DNA of 64,000 nucleotides, from contig NZ_VSJK01000001.1 of the NCBI RefSeq assembly GCF_008085915.1, positions 124,001 through 188,000 on the forward strand, in the 5' to 3' direction. The translations under genes were made by a program, and so were the position numbers. The notes under the pieces are model-generated. The model did not search any database. It saw only the letters and a list, made by a program, of their open reading frames with translations, and was not told the DNA's origin. Position 1 is the stretch's first letter, and each line of letters opens with the position of its first letter. This document shows positions 26,346-38,065 of the stretch, piece by piece. Source of the DNA: Oceaniovalibus sp. ACAM 378. GTDB lineage: Bacteria > Pseudomonadota > Alphaproteobacteria > Rhodobacterales > Rhodobacteraceae.

Positions 26346-27557
26346 ATGTCTAAGATCAAAGTCGAAAACCCCGTTGTCGAGCTGGACGGCGATGAAATGA
26401 CCCGGATTATCTGGGATTTCATCAAGAAAAAGCTGATCCTGCCTTACCTCGACATCGATTTGAAATATTATGATCTCGGGATCATGGCCCGTGACGAGAC
26501 GGACGACCAGATCACCGTCGATGCCGCCCATGCGATCCAGAAATACGGCGTCGGCGTCAAATGCGCCACGATCACTCCGGACGAGGCGCGGGTCGAAGAG
26601 TTTGGCCTCAAGCGGATGTATCGCAGCCCGAACGGCACGATCCGCAACATTCTGGGCGGCGTGATTTTCCGCCAGCCGATCATCTGCAAGAACGTGCCGC
26701 GCCTTGTTCCCGGCTGGACGAAACCAATCGTCGTCGGTCGCCACGCCTTTGGCGACCAGTACCGCGCGACCGATTTCAAATTCCCCGGTGCAGGCAAGCT
26801 GACGATCAAATTCGTTGGTGAGGACGGTACCGAGATCGAACATGAAGTTTTCGACGCGCCCGATTCTGGCGTTGTCATGGCGATGTACAACCTGGACAAG
26901 TCGATCATCGACTTCGCCCGCGCCAGCATGAACTATGGTCTCAACCTCGGCTGGCCGGTGTACCTGTCCACCAAGAACACGATTCTCAAGCAATACGACG
27001 GCCGCTTCCTGGAGCTGTTCCAGAAGGTCTTTGAGGAAGAGTTCGAGGACAAGTTCAAGGCAGCCGGCATCACCTATGAGCACCGTCTGATCGACGATAT
27101 GGTCGCCTGCGCGATGAAATGGAACGGCGGCTATGTCTGGGCCTGCAAGAACTATGACGGCGATGTCCAGTCCGACACGATTGCTCAGGGCTTCGGCAGC
27201 CTTGGCCTGATGACATCCGTTCTGATGACCCCCGACGGCCAGACGGTCGAGGCCGAGGCGGCGCATGGCACCGTCACCCGCCACTATCGCCAGCACCAGA
27301 AGGGTCAGGCGACATCGACAAACTCGATCGCGTCGATCTATGCCTGGACCGGCGGTCTCAAGCATCGCGGCAAGCTGGACGGCAACACACAGCTGATCCA
27401 ATTCGCCGAAACGCTGGAAAAGGTCACTGTGGATACGGTTGAAGCCGGCTTCATGACCAAGGATCTGGCGCTTCTGGTCGGACCGGATCAGAAATGGCTG
27501 ACGACCGAAGGCTTCCTTGAAAAGATCGACGAGAACCTGAACAAGGCGCTCACCTGA
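26346..27557 (+). CDS. icd: NADP-dependent isocitrate dehydrogenase
   Basis: Converts isocitrate to 2-oxoglutarate in the TCA cycle. The 403-residue protein is of the eukaryotic-like dimeric type common in alphaproteobacteria. It has [47 protein letters not shown], the catalytic lysine/tyrosine region, metal-binding [13 protein letters not shown] and the NADP loop [17 protein letters not shown]. It is a single gene, 160 bases after the previous terminator. Confidence 0.97.
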   Translation: MSKIKVENPVVELDGDEMTRIIWDFIKKKLILPYLDIDLKYYDLGIMARDETDDQITVDAAHAIQKYGVGVKCATITPDEARVEEFGLKRMYRSPNGTIRNILGGVIFRQPIICKNVPRLVPGWTKPIVVGRHAFGDQYRATDFKFPGAGKLTIKFVGEDGTEIEHEVFDAPDSGVVMAMYNLDKSIIDFARASMNYGLNLGWPVYLSTKNTILKQYDGRFLELFQKVFEEEFEDKFKAAGITYEHRLIDDMVACAMKWNGGYVWACKNYDGDVQSDTIAQGFGSLGLMTSVLMTPDGQTVEAEAAHGTVTRHYRQHQKGQATSTNSIASIYAWTGGLKHRGKLDGNTQLIQFAETLEKVTVDTVEAGFMTKDLALLVGPDQKWLTTEGFLEKIDENLNKALT

Positions 27558-27571
27558 TTTCAGGCAATTAT

Positions 27572-27593
27572 CCAGGGGCGGTTTCGCCCCTGG
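27572..27593 (+). terminator. Hairpin after icd
   Basis: A 9-base stem CCAGGGGCG/CGCCCCTGG with a GTTT loop lies 14 bases past the icd stop. There is no T-run after it. Confidence 0.45.
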
Positions 27594-27669
27594 ACCCCCG
27601 GTGACTTGTCAGACCCGAATGGGTCACGCCACCCGCAACGACCATTGCAGGCTGTTGCCCGGCTCACCT

Positions 27670-27711
27670 GCACCCAAGGACGGCACAGCGCGCCGCCCGT
27701 TGCCTTGGTGC
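27670..27711 (+). other. Extended hairpin upstream of the SMR gene
   Basis: GCACC-C-AAGG-ACGG pairs with CCGT-TG-CCTT-GGTGC, giving about 13 base pairs with two small bulges. It lies 41 bases before the SMR start codon. Guanidine-II riboswitches precede some SMR genes and carry paired ACGR loops, but that loop pattern is not evident here. Confidence 0.3.
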
Positions 27712-27752
27712 GCCATTGCAACCACCACCGCGCGACAATTGAAAGCGCTCCC

Positions 27753-28088
27753 ATGCCCGCCCATTACATCTATCTGTTCTTCGCCATCCTGACCGAGACC
27801 ATCGGCACCACGGCTTTGCAAGCCAGCGCCCAATTCACCCGGCTCTGGCCCTCGATCATTGTCGTGATCGGATATAGCGCATCATTCTGGCTGATGGCGC
27901 TTGCGCTCAAGACGATGCAAGTCGGGATTGTCTATGCGATCTGGTCGGGCCTCGGGATCGTGTTCATCGCCGCCATTGGATTTTTCGTCTTCGGGCAGCG
28001 GCTGGACGTTCCCGCATTGATCGGAATGGCGCTGATCCTGATCGGCATCCTTGTGATCCATCTATTTTCCTCCACCGCAACCCATTGA
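27753..28088 (+). CDS. Small multidrug resistance (SMR) efflux protein, EmrE-like
   Basis: A 111-residue four-helix proton antiporter for cationic compounds. The N-terminus IYLFFAILTETIGTTAL carries the essential membrane glutamate (Glu15, corresponding to EmrE Glu14). TRLWPSIIVVIGYSASFWLM and GIVYAIWSGLGIVFIA are strongly EmrE-like, as is FFVFGQRLDVPALIGMALI. The start ATG 27753 fits the family; the open frame upstream is not coding. The neighbouring genes give no hint of the substrate. Confidence 0.92.
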   Translation: MPAHYIYLFFAILTETIGTTALQASAQFTRLWPSIIVVIGYSASFWLMALALKTMQVGIVYAIWSGLGIVFIAAIGFFVFGQRLDVPALIGMALILIGILVIHLFSSTATH

Positions 28089-28200
28089 AACGCGGTCCGT
28101 CCGGAACTTTCCGGTTTGAACACGGTTATGTCATCGAACACGGCGCGCGTTGCTGATCGGCGATGGAGCGTCGGGTCAATTCAAAACCGGAGGACTGAAG

Positions 28201-28275
28201 ATGGGCGGTATTATTTATCTCGTGGGGCTGATTGTGATCGTTTTGGCGATCCTGTCGCTTTTGGGGCTTGGCTGA
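28201..28275 (+). CDS. 24-residue membrane peptide
   Basis: A short frame beginning MGGIIYLVGLIV and ending SLLGLG, nearly all hydrophobic, forming one membrane helix. GGAGG at 28189-28193 lies 7 bases before ATG, a better site than many annotated genes have here. The stop is one base before the next gene start (28277), so it leads an operon with the following membrane protein. It is too short for most gene finders. Function unknown; similar short peptides are common in this bacterial family. Confidence 0.7.
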   Translation: MGGIIYLVGLIVIVLAILSLLGLG

Positions 28276-28276
28276 A

Positions 28277-29233
28277 ATGGTTGAGCGCACACAAGCGTTG
28301 ACCGATGCTTCGGCACCGGCATCCAATCATCAAGGCAGCTATTTCGACTGGCCCGCCATGTTCGGCGGTGCTGTGGTCGCAGCGGCTATCGGCATTCTGT
28401 TCTCGGGCTTTGGTGCTGCGGTCGGCTTGTCCGCCGTTTCGCCGCTGTCCGGAGAGGGATCGGGCGGCTTCGCACTGATCATCGTCGGTGCCTGGCTGTT
28501 GATCACGACGGTCGCCGCCTATGGCGCGGGCGGCTATATTGCCGGGCGGATGCGCCGCCGGATGGACGCCGCCGCAAAGGCGGATGAGGTCGCGGCCCGT
28601 GACAGCATGCACGGCGCGGTTGTCTGGGGTCTTGGCGTCCTGCTCAGCGCGTTTCTGGCCGCAAGTGCGCTTGGGTCTGCGGCCAAAGTGGCCGGGGACG
28701 TGGCACAGGGTGCCGCCAGTGCAGTTGGTGGCGCGGTTCAGGGAATCGGCGGCGCGGCTGGCGCAGCGCGTGGCGCGGTCGATGGGATGAACATCAATCC
28801 CCTGCAGATCGTTAACGACCGTCTGTTGCGTGGAACCGGTGTTCAGCTTGACAACGATCCGACCCTGCCCGATGGCGCAATGGCCGTTCTTGGCGATGTC
28901 GCCCGCACGGGTGAGATCACCGAAGACGACAGGGCGTATCTGGCAACGACGCTGGCCGCGAATTCGAACCTCAGCCAGACCGAGGCCGAAGCGCGTGTCG
29001 ATCAGGCCGCCGCCGAAGTTGTCGCCCTGCGCGACACGGCACAAGCCAAGATTGACGAGGTCGAAGCAACTGCACGCGAAGCCGCAGATGCGGCGCGCAC
29101 AGCTGCGGTTCTGTCAGGGTTTGCCCTTGCTGCTGCTCTGTTGATTGCCGCAGCGGCCGCCATCTGGGGTGCAGCGGTTGGCGGACGTCATCGCGACGAA
29201 GGACGGCTGTTCGCGGGCTTCCGCAGCTTCTGA
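28277..29233 (+). CDS. Membrane protein with glycine/alanine-rich helices and a coiled-coil segment
   Basis: A 318-residue protein resembling 'PhnA-like' membrane proteins of alphaproteobacteria. There are four membrane regions: about 25-52 (AMFGGAVVAAAIGILFSGFG), 65-90, 112-133 and 280-305 (LSGFALAAALLIAAAAAIWG). Between the third and fourth lies a soluble part with LQIVNDRLLRGTG, RTGEITEDDRAYLATTLAAN and an alanine-rich coiled coil. It starts directly after the 24-residue peptide, and the two probably act together in the inner membrane. No enzymatic motif is seen. Confidence 0.75.
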   Translation: MVERTQALTDASAPASNHQGSYFDWPAMFGGAVVAAAIGILFSGFGAAVGLSAVSPLSGEGSGGFALIIVGAWLLITTVAAYGAGGYIAGRMRRRMDAAAKADEVAARDSMHGAVVWGLGVLLSAFLAASALGSAAKVAGDVAQGAASAVGGAVQGIGGAAGAARGAVDGMNINPLQIVNDRLLRGTGVQLDNDPTLPDGAMAVLGDVARTGEITEDDRAYLATTLAANSNLSQTEAEARVDQAAAEVVALRDTAQAKIDEVEATAREAADAARTAAVLSGFALAAALLIAAAAAIWGAAVGGRHRDEGRLFAGFRSF

Positions 29234-29249
29234 TCGATGTAAACGAACG

Positions 29250-29282
29250 AAAAAGCCCCCGGTGCACGCCGGGGGCTTTTTC
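29250..29282 (+). terminator. Rho-independent terminator
   Basis: Stem AGCCCCCGG/CCGGGGGCT with loop TGCACG, flanked by A-run and T-run (AAAAA...TTTTT), so it can work in both directions. It separates the membrane-peptide operon from typA. Confidence 0.88.
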
Positions 29283-29376
29283 ACGTCGGGGCACTGACGC
29301 TGCGCGCGCATTACCTCTGGTATTTTCTGCGTCTGCACGGTAAAGCGCGTCAACCCCGAAAAAGGCTGCGCTACTC

Positions 29377-31206
<1,830 letters not shown>

Positions 31207-31210
31207 CGGC

Positions 31211-31231
31211 TTCTTCTTTGCATAAATACTC
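31211..31231 (-). repeat. 21-base intergenic motif, copy 1
   Basis: Read on the minus strand it runs GAGTATTT-A-TGCAAAGAAGAA. A copy differing at one position lies at 61389-61409. It follows a GC-rich hairpin on the same strand, downstream of the RidA-like gene. Confidence 0.6.
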
Positions 31232-31236
31232 AAAAT

Positions 31237-31266
31237 CGCGCCCGCCCCCGCAAGGGGTCGGGCGCG
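31237..31266 (-). terminator. GC-rich hairpin between typA and the RidA-like gene
   Basis: An 8-base stem CGCGCCCG/CGGGCGCG is extended by CCCC/GGGG around a GCAA tetraloop. On the minus strand ATTTTGAGTATTT follows, so it could terminate the methyltransferase/RidA-like transcript. Confidence 0.6.
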
Positions 31267-31297
31267 TCTCGCGACGCGCGCAAGCGCGGCGCAACCC

Positions 31298-31678
31298 TCA
31301 GGCCGGCAAACGCGCGGTCACTTCGATCTCGATTTTCATTGCCGGATCCTGCAGGCCCGCGACAATCATCGTCGCCGCCGGACGCGCGGTGCCGAAAGCT
31401 GCCGATACCAGCGGCCAGCAGGCTGGCCAGTCATTCCGCTCTGGCAGAATATAACGCACCCGCACAACATCATCGAACCCCGCACCAGCCTCAGCCAATG
31501 CACGCCCGATGGTGGCCAGCGTATTGCCACATTGCTCTTCAATCGTCTCGGGCAGGATCATCTGATCATAGTCGAATCCAGTGGTTCCGGCGACAAAGAT
31601 CCAGCCGTCACAAACCACTGCGCGGGAATATCCGATCTGTTCCTCAAACGGCGACCCGGTGGTGATCAGCCGTCTCAC
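31298..31678 (-). CDS. RidA/YjgF-family protein
   Basis: A 126-residue RidA-like protein, a family that hydrolyses reactive enamine/imine intermediates. It has GWIFVAGTTGFD, the core EEQCGNTLATIGRALAEAGAGFDDVVRVRYIL cut by typical helices, and the C-terminal KIEIEVTA. The canonical RidA arginine before the final strand is not present in the usual form, so it is probably a RidA-like subfamily. The start is GTG 31678, which overlaps the methyltransferase stop as GTGA. Confidence 0.82.
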   Translation of the reverse strand: MRRLITTGSPFEEQIGYSRAVVCDGWIFVAGTTGFDYDQMILPETIEEQCGNTLATIGRALAEAGAGFDDVVRVRYILPERNDWPACWPLVSAAFGTARPAATMIVAGLQDPAMKIEIEVTARLPA

Positions 31679-32511
31679 CGAAGTTTCTCGAAAATCAGCA
31701 CATCCTGATAATCCGGCAACCCGGCCTGGCCGGTCCAACTGCCGCGATCCAGAAACGCGATACGCGCCCCGTGTTCTGCCGCCAGCCCCTCCCAGAACTC
31801 AAGCGGATAACCGACGGCCATCTCAGGCTCCTCCAGACGCTCGACCATGGCCGCACCGATCCTGTGGCGAAATTCGAAATGGGCCGCCTGCGGAATCGTG
31901 TCAGGTGGCAGGAATGTGGTGAAATAGGCTCGGCCACCGGGGCGCAATGTCCGGATGCCTTCAGCGAAATACCGCCGCGTGTCGTCTTCCAACAGATGAG
32001 TGAACACCGAAATGGCGACGGCCAGATCGAAACTGTTGTCGTCATAGGGGAAATGAAATGATTCCGCATTGATCCGACCCAACGGATTATAGAATCGATT
32101 GCGCACATCCACATGATCGAATCGGAAATCCGGCGCATCGCGCAGCCGCTTGCGGCACCATTCGATCCCGTACCGCACCACGTCAAAACCGGTATAGATC
32201 ACACCCGGGCGATGCCGGTGCAGCGCCGTCGCCAGTCGTCCGATGCCGCAACCGATATCAAGAATTCGCAGCCCGGGATCGAGAGGTGTCCGGCGTGAGA
32301 TGTCGCCAACCAGCAGATCGCCTTGAATGATGAACTGCCCGTCTGCGGAATAGTTGATCGCGCGGGGTGGTGCGCCCTGCCCGTCACCGTCCAGCAGCGG
32401 TGTGTGGCGGACCAGTGCATTCAGCACCGGTGCCGCCAGCCCGTATTTCCCAAACCGCAGAATCATCGCAGCGTTGCGGTGAAATGCTGATTTCCCGCGG
32501 GTAAAATGCAA
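31675..32511 (-). CDS. Class I SAM-dependent methyltransferase
   Basis: A 278-residue methyltransferase of the Methyltransf_25/11 type. Motif I is LRILDIGCGIGRLATAL, motif II acidic YTGFDVVRYGIEWC, and a later strand SFDLAVAISVFTHLLEDD is followed by RTLRPGGRAYFTTFLP. The N-terminus (MHFTRGKSAFHRNAAMIL) is basic. It is 4 bases from the clpX stop upstream and coupled to the RidA-like gene downstream. The substrate is unknown. Confidence 0.83.
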   Translation of the reverse strand: MHFTRGKSAFHRNAAMILRFGKYGLAAPVLNALVRHTPLLDGDGQGAPPRAINYSADGQFIIQGDLLVGDISRRTPLDPGLRILDIGCGIGRLATALHRHRPGVIYTGFDVVRYGIEWCRKRLRDAPDFRFDHVDVRNRFYNPLGRINAESFHFPYDDNSFDLAVAISVFTHLLEDDTRRYFAEGIRTLRPGGRAYFTTFLPPDTIPQAAHFEFRHRIGAAMVERLEEPEMAVGYPLEFWEGLAAEHGARIAFLDRGSWTGQAGLPDYQDVLIFEKLR

Positions 32512-32515
32512 GGGA

Positions 32516-33778
32516 TCAGCCTGCCGTGGTCACCGGTTTCTTCTTGGCATCCGAGTGAATCATCAGCGGTGCAGCTCCGGAATTTACTGCCTCGTCATTG
32601 ACGACAACCTCTTCGACGCTGTCCAATCCCGGCAGATCGAACATCGTATCCAGCAGGATGTCCTCCATGATTGAACGCAACCCCCGCGCACCCGTCTTTC
32701 TTGCGATCGCACGTTTGGCGATGGATTGCAGCGCGTCTTCGGTAAACGACAGTTTCGCATCCTCAAGCTCGAACAGGCGCTGATACTGTTTCACCAGCGC
32801 GTTCTTCGGCTGGGTCAGAATGGTGACCAGAGCTTCTTCGTCGAGATCAGTCAGAGTGGCGATCACCGGCAAACGGCCGACGAATTCGGGAATCAATCCG
32901 AATTTCAGCAGATCCTCGGGCTCAAGCTCGCCGAACATCTCGCCCACGCCGCGGCTGTCGTTGTCCTTGACGTCAGCGCCAAATCCCATTGCGCTGCCCT
33001 TGCCCCGCATGGCGATGATCTTTTCCAGGCCGGCAAATGCACCACCACAGATGAACAGGATGTTCGTCGTGTCGACCTGCAGGAATTCCTGCTGCGGATG
33101 CTTGCGCCCGCCTTGAGGCGGCACGGAAGCGACGGTGCCTTCCATGATCTTCAGCAGCGCCTGCTGCACACCCTCGCCCGAAACATCCCGGGTGATCGAG
33201 GGGTTGTCGGACTTGCGGGTGATCTTGTCGACCTCGTCGATATAGACAATCCCGCGCTGCGCCCGCTCGACGTTGTATTCGCACGACTGCAACAGCTTGA
33301 GGATAATGTTTTCCACATCCTCGCCCACATAACCGGCCTCGGTCAGGGTAGTCGCATCGGCCATGGTAAACGGCACATCAAGGATCCGCGCCAGTGTCTG
33401 TGCCAGCAATGTCTTGCCACAGCCGGTGGGGCCGATCAGCAGGATGTTCGATTTGCTCAGCTCGATATCCGTTTTGTCCGCGTGATTCAGACGTTTGTAG
33501 TGGTTGTGCACCGCCACTGACAAAACCCGTTTTGCATGGATCTGACCGATGACATAATCGTCCAGCACGTCGCAGATTTCTTTTGGCGTCGGTACGCCAT
33601 CGCTGGATTTGAGAGATGCGCTTTTCGTTTCTTCGCGGATGATATCCATGCACAATTCGACACATTCGTCGCAGATGAACACAGTGGGTCCGGCGATCAG
33701 TTTGCGCACCTCATGCTGACTCTTGCCGCAAAAGGAGCAGTAGAGCGTATTCTTGCTGTCGCCTGAATTGTTTGCCAT
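32516..33778 (-). CDS. clpX: ATP-dependent Clp protease ATP-binding subunit ClpX
   Basis: A 420-residue AAA+ unfoldase delivering substrates to ClpP. The N-terminal C4 zinc finger is [14 protein letters not shown] ... CDECVELC. Walker A is GPTGCGKT, Walker B is [12 protein letters not shown], the pore loop is [10 protein letters not shown], and IGF-type contact and sensor 2 regions follow. AGAGG lies 7 bases before the second of two adjacent ATGs, so 33778 is preferred. In alphaproteobacteria ClpXP also degrades CtrA and other cell-cycle regulators. It lies downstream of clpP. Confidence 0.97.
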   Translation of the reverse strand: MANNSGDSKNTLYCSFCGKSQHEVRKLIAGPTVFICDECVELCMDIIREETKSASLKSSDGVPTPKEICDVLDDYVIGQIHAKRVLSVAVHNHYKRLNHADKTDIELSKSNILLIGPTGCGKTLLAQTLARILDVPFTMADATTLTEAGYVGEDVENIILKLLQSCEYNVERAQRGIVYIDEVDKITRKSDNPSITRDVSGEGVQQALLKIMEGTVASVPPQGGRKHPQQEFLQVDTTNILFICGGAFAGLEKIIAMRGKGSAMGFGADVKDNDSRGVGEMFGELEPEDLLKFGLIPEFVGRLPVIATLTDLDEEALVTILTQPKNALVKQYQRLFELEDAKLSFTEDALQSIAKRAIARKTGARGLRSIMEDILLDTMFDLPGLDSVEEVVVNDEAVNSGAAPLMIHSDAKKKPVTTAG

Positions 33779-33975
33779 CATCTAACCTCTGGGCCCGGGG
33801 CCCGTCGTGGATTTCACCGTGGACCGTTCCGCACGAACGCCCCGGCCTTTGCCGACATCTGCGCCTGTGCCGGTCTCTCTGCCCTCGGGCGCCAGCCTAG
33901 GGCAGAGAATTTTCGGGCACAACGCCAAATTGGCCCGAATCTTGTCACGCAAGATCACATCCTGCCTCCCATAAG

Positions 33976-34605
33976 TCAGGGAGCGATGTCGGTCTTGACG
34001 CGATTTTCGACGATTTCGTCAATATGACCCCAGTCCTTGGCCTCTTGTGGATTCATGAAATAATCACGCTCCAGCGCTTTTTCCACAGCCTTCATCGTTT
34101 GACCGGTGTGTTTGACATAGATCTTGTACAGCTGTTCCTTGACCTTCTGAGTCTCGGCCGCATGGATCATGATATCCGTCGCCTGACCCTGATATCCGCC
34201 GCTTGGCTGATGCACCATGATACGCGCGTTCGGCAGGGCGAACCGCATGCCTTTTTCTCCCGCCACCGACAGGACCGACCCCATGGATGCCGCCTGCCCG
34301 ATGACCAGCGTGCTGACCTTGGGTTTGATATACTGCATCGTGTCATAGATCGACAGGCCTGCGGTCACAACGCCGCCGGGGCTGTTGATGTACATGCTGA
34401 TGTCCTTGGTCGGATTCTCCGCCTCAAGGTGCAAAAGCTGCGCGACGACAAGCTGGCTCATCCCGTCGTGGACCGGGCCGTTGACGAAGATGATCCGCTC
34501 CTTCAACAGGCGCGAAAAAATGTCATAAGCCCGTTCGCCCCGGCTGGTTTGTTCGACAACCATGGGAACAAGGTTGTTGGTGTAAAAGTCGACTGGGTCT
34601 CGCAT
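33976..34605 (-). CDS. clpP: ATP-dependent Clp protease proteolytic subunit ClpP
   Basis: A 209-residue serine protease forming the ClpXP tetradecamer. The catalytic Ser is in [10 protein letters not shown], the His in [16 protein letters not shown], and the Asp follows in the [17 protein letters not shown] region. The start is [16 protein letters not shown] at 34605; an upstream in-frame start would add 28 residues unlike the family. A 197-base gap precedes clpX, where a separate clpX promoter is likely. Confidence 0.96.
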   Translation of the reverse strand: MRDPVDFYTNNLVPMVVEQTSRGERAYDIFSRLLKERIIFVNGPVHDGMSQLVVAQLLHLEAENPTKDISMYINSPGGVVTAGLSIYDTMQYIKPKVSTLVIGQAASMGSVLSVAGEKGMRFALPNARIMVHQPSGGYQGQATDIMIHAAETQKVKEQLYKIYVKHTGQTMKAVEKALERDYFMNPQEAKDWGHIDEIVENRVKTDIAP

Positions 34606-34857
34606 CTGGGCCTGCCTGTTTTTCGTGTTGCCGGGAAATATCGTGAAACTGCTTGCAAGAGTCTTAGTGTCGCGCCCGGGGGGCCGCAAGGGAGGCGGGG
34701 AAATCAGCGCGCAATCGTGCCGAAGAATTCCTGCTGCCTGACGGCGGAATTCGATGAAATTCGGCGCTCAAGGCGTTTGCGGGCAATCGTTGCGTCAGGA
34801 CGATCTGGCCGATCTGGCGCGCGACCACTTCGATGCCGGTACAAATGCCAGTCCCGA

Positions 34858-36390
34858 TCAGACAGAAAGCGTTGCCTGAACCGCACGGCTCCACCGCGCC
34901 ACCTTCGCCTCGCGGGTCGTGCTATCCATTGCCGGTTCAAACCGTCGCTCCAACGCCCAGTCCGCAGCAAACTCCGCCTGATCGGGATAGATACCAGCGC
35001 GCATACCCGCCAACCAGGCCACACCCAATGCAGTGGTTTCAAGCACTTGCGGCCGATCCACCGGCGCACCGATGATGTCGGACAGGAACTGCATCGTCCA
35101 GTCGCTCGCGCTCATTCCACCATCGACCCTAAGGGTCGGATTACGGTCGAACTTAAGGGTAGCGTTGCCGCCAATATCTTGGGTCGCGTCGCCGCTATCA
35201 CTCCAGTCGGCCTGCATCGCCGTCAGCAGGTCACGCGTCTGATAGCCGACTGATTCAAGCGCCGCACGGGCAAATTCGGCGGGCCCCGAATTGCGGGTCA
35301 GACCATAGACTGCGCCGCGACATTCAGCGTTCCAGTAAGGCGCGCCCAACCCGGTAAAGGCAGGCACCATGATCACGCCCTGCCCGGCATCCGCCGCCTC
35401 GGCCAGCGCCTGGGTCTCCTTTGCCTCGCGGATGATCTTCAGCCCGTCGCGCAACCATTGGACGACCGCACCGGCGATAAAGATCGATCCTTCAAGGGCA
35501 TAGGTCGGCACGCCGTCCAATTGATAAGCAATCGTGGTCAGCATGCGATTGGTCGATCGGACCGGAGTACTCCCGGTGTTCAGCAAAGCAAAACAACCGG
35601 TGCCATAAGTAGACTTCAACATACCCGGCGCGAAACAGGCCTGCCCCACCGTCGCTGCCTGCTGATCGCCGGCTACACCCAAAATAGGTATTTCACGCCC
35701 GAACAGGTCGGGCCGGGTCATGCCAAAATCCGCGGCGCAATCGCGCACTTCGGGCAGCATCTCCATCGGGATATCCAGCAGCGCAGCGATTGTCGTCGAC
35801 CAACGCCCCTTGTGAATGTCGTACAGCATGGTGCGACAGGCGTTGGTGGCATCGGTGACATGGGATGCGCCGCCGGTCAGTTTCCAGATCAGAAAGCTGT
35901 CGACCGTGCCAAACAGAAGTTCGCCGTTTTTGGCGCGATCGCGCGCACCATCCACATGATCGAGGATCCATTTCAGTTTGGTCGCCGAGAAATACGGATC
36001 AAGCAGCAGTCCGGTCCGCGCGGTCACGATCTCTTCGTGGCCGTCGGCCTTGAGCGAGTGGCAGGTATCCGAGGTGCGACGATCCTGCCAGACGATGGCG
36101 TTGTGAATGGGCTGGCCCGTTATCCGGTCCCAGACAACGACTGTTTCGCGTTGGTTGGTGATACCGATGGCGGCGATGTCGACCGCGTCCACGCCGGTCT
36201 TTTCAATCACCGCGCGGCAGGTACCAGCAACGGTTGACCACAGATCGGAGGGATCGTGTTCAACCCATCCAGAAGCGGGATAATACTGCGCGAATTCTTC
36301 CTGCGCACTGCCCGCGATCCTCATCTTGGCATCGAACAGAATCGCCCGACTGGATGTTGTGCCCTGATCGATGGCCAGAATATGGCTCAT
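34858..36390 (-). CDS. glpK: Glycerol kinase
   Basis: Phosphorylates glycerol to glycerol 3-phosphate, using the FGGY kinase fold. The 510-residue protein starts [20 protein letters not shown] (ATP/phosphate loop). It has [27 protein letters not shown], the second phosphate motif [14 protein letters not shown] and the FGGY signature region [22 protein letters not shown] lies 9 bases before ATG 36390. It is 61 bases downstream of glpD, with two hairpins in the gap. Confidence 0.96.
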   Translation of the reverse strand: MSHILAIDQGTTSSRAILFDAKMRIAGSAQEEFAQYYPASGWVEHDPSDLWSTVAGTCRAVIEKTGVDAVDIAAIGITNQRETVVVWDRITGQPIHNAIVWQDRRTSDTCHSLKADGHEEIVTARTGLLLDPYFSATKLKWILDHVDGARDRAKNGELLFGTVDSFLIWKLTGGASHVTDATNACRTMLYDIHKGRWSTTIAALLDIPMEMLPEVRDCAADFGMTRPDLFGREIPILGVAGDQQAATVGQACFAPGMLKSTYGTGCFALLNTGSTPVRSTNRMLTTIAYQLDGVPTYALEGSIFIAGAVVQWLRDGLKIIREAKETQALAEAADAGQGVIMVPAFTGLGAPYWNAECRGAVYGLTRNSGPAEFARAALESVGYQTRDLLTAMQADWSDSGDATQDIGGNATLKFDRNPTLRVDGGMSASDWTMQFLSDIIGAPVDRPQVLETTALGVAWLAGMRAGIYPDQAEFAADWALERRFEPAMDSTTREAKVARWSRAVQATLSV

Positions 36391-36414
36391 TTGGTGTTCC
36401 TCCCGTCGCGACAC

Positions 36415-36462
36415 CGATTTCCGAAAACGGAAATCGTGAAAAACTTTTGCTTTAAAAGTTTT
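36415..36462. repeat. Tandem hairpins between glpD and glpK
   Basis: CGATTTCCG-AAAA-CGGAAATCG (36415-36436) is followed by AAAACTTTT-GCTTT-AAAAGTTTT (36440-36462), which includes the glpD stop codon. The second is strikingly AT-rich for this genome. They could be a processing or attenuation structure or an intergenic repeat element. Confidence 0.5.
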
Positions 36463-38065
36463 CGGCCCCTGTTTGCGCAGTCATCCATTGGTCCAGCAAG
36501 GCAATCTCGTCTGCACTCATCCGCAGTCCCAGTTTGGACCGGCGCCAGACCACGTCTTCGGCGGTGCGCGCATATTCGCGGTCCATCAGCCATCGCACCT
36601 CCCTTTCGGTCAGAGTGCCGCCGAATCCCTGCCCCAGATCTGCGGCGGAACCGGCATTTCCCAGAACGGTCATCGCCTCGGTGCCATAGGCGCGGATCAG
36701 CCTCCCGGCCCAATAATCGTCCAACCAGGGGTGCGCGGCCTTCAACTTTTCTGTCAACCGTGCCACTCCGTCAACCGGGAAATCGCCGCCGGGCAATGCG
36801 ACCCCTGCCGTCCAGTCACCTCCGGCTTGCGGGAAAAACGGCCGCAGCCGGGCAAAGCCCTGTTCGGCCAGTTTGCGATAGGTGGTGATCTTGCCGCCAA
36901 ACACATTGAGCAGCGGCGGCTCGCTCCCCACGCCTCCATCTGTCGCCGGCCCGGCGTCCAGCGAAAGCACATAGTCGCGCGTCGCCGCCGTCGCCGATTT
37001 CGCGCCATCGTCATACAGCGGGCGCACGCCGGAATAGGTCCAGACCACATCTTCGCGCGTCACTGGCTTGCGGAAATAATTTGACGCGAAGGCGCGAAGG
37101 TAATCCGCCTCTTCCTGAGTGCATACTGCCGGGCGCGACGGATCGCCGCCATGATCCTTGTCGGTGGTCCCAATCAGGGTGAAGTCCGTCTCGTAAGGGA
37201 TTGCAAAGATGATCCTTCCGTCCTCACCCTGAAAGAAATACGCCTTGTCGTGGTCATACAGTCGTTTGGTCACGATATGGCTGCCGCGCACCAGACGAAC
37301 GCCTTCGGAACTGTTGATCCGGATCGCGTTGCGGATCACCTCTTCGACCCATGGCCCGCCTGCGTTGACCAGAGCACGCGCGACGATCACCTCTTGCGCG
37401 CCGTCGCGTTCGACCGTGACATGCCAACGCCCTTCTTCACGATGGGCCGATACGACTTTTGTGCGCGTCATGATCCTCGCACCGCGCTGTTCCGCATCGC
37501 GGGCGTTCAGCACCACAAGACGTGCATCCTCGACCCAGCAATCGGAATATTCAAACGCCTTGGCAAAACGCTCCTGAATCGGCCCGCCCTCGGGTGCGGT
37601 TCTCAGATTCAGGGTCCGGGTCCCGGGAAGATACTTTCGCCCGCCCAGATTGTCATAAAGGAACAGCCCGAAGCGGATCAGCCATGCCGGGCGACGCCCC
37701 TTCATCCATGGCATGAACAGGTTCAGCAGCCTTGATGTCGGCGTTTCCCCCTCGAACCGCATGTCGGGCGAATAGGGCAAAACGAACCGCATAGGCCAAC
37801 TGATATGCGGCATCGCCGAGAGCAATGTCTCGCGTTCGATCAACGCTTTGCGCACCAGACCGACCTCAAAAAACTCAAGATACCGCAGCCCGCCATGAAA
37901 CAGTTTGGTCGACGCGCTTGAGGTTGCCGACGCAAGGTCGTTCATCTCGGCCAGCGCCACAGACAGGCCCCGGCCCTGCGCATCGCGCGCAATTCCAGTG
38001 CCATTGATCCCGCCGCCAATGATGAACAGATCGACGGTTGCCGCATCGGGCAGGGTCTGGGTCAT
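36452..38065 (-). CDS. glpD: Aerobic glycerol-3-phosphate dehydrogenase
   Basis: A membrane-associated flavoprotein oxidising glycerol 3-phosphate to dihydroxyacetone phosphate and feeding the respiratory chain. The 537-residue protein starts [24 protein letters not shown] (FAD dinucleotide fold, with [17 protein letters not shown]). It has [29 protein letters not shown], a C-terminal FAD contact [18 protein letters not shown] and a DAO_C domain. The start ATG 38065 has AAAGGCG upstream; the long open frame before it is a shadow. It precedes glpK in one operon. Confidence 0.95.
   Translation of the reverse strand: MTQTLPDAATVDLFIIGGGINGTGIARDAQGRGLSVALAEMNDLASATSSASTKLFHGGLRYLEFFEVGLVRKALIERETLLSAMPHISWPMRFVLPYSPDMRFEGETPTSRLLNLFMPWMKGRRPAWLIRFGLFLYDNLGGRKYLPGTRTLNLRTAPEGGPIQERFAKAFEYSDCWVEDARLVVLNARDAEQRGARIMTRTKVVSAHREEGRWHVTVERDGAQEVIVARALVNAGGPWVEEVIRNAIRINSSEGVRLVRGSHIVTKRLYDHDKAYFFQGEDGRIIFAIPYETDFTLIGTTDKDHGGDPSRPAVCTQEEADYLRAFASNYFRKPVTREDVVWTYSGVRPLYDDGAKSATAATRDYVLSLDAGPATDGGVGSEPPLLNVFGGKITTYRKLAEQGFARLRPFFPQAGGDWTAGVALPGGDFPVDGVARLTEKLKAAHPWLDDYWAGRLIRAYGTEAMTVLGNAGSAADLGQGFGGTLTEREVRWLMDREYARTAEDVVWRRSKLGLRMSADEIALLDQWMTAQTGAENF

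Noticed and set aside
26307-27401. 364-codon minus-strand open frame
   Set aside because: It is antisense to icd and lacks a ribosome site or domain.
34730-34860. Short plus-strand frame (about 41 codons) ending inside the glpK end
   Set aside because: It has no ribosome site, no known family and overlaps the glpK coding region.
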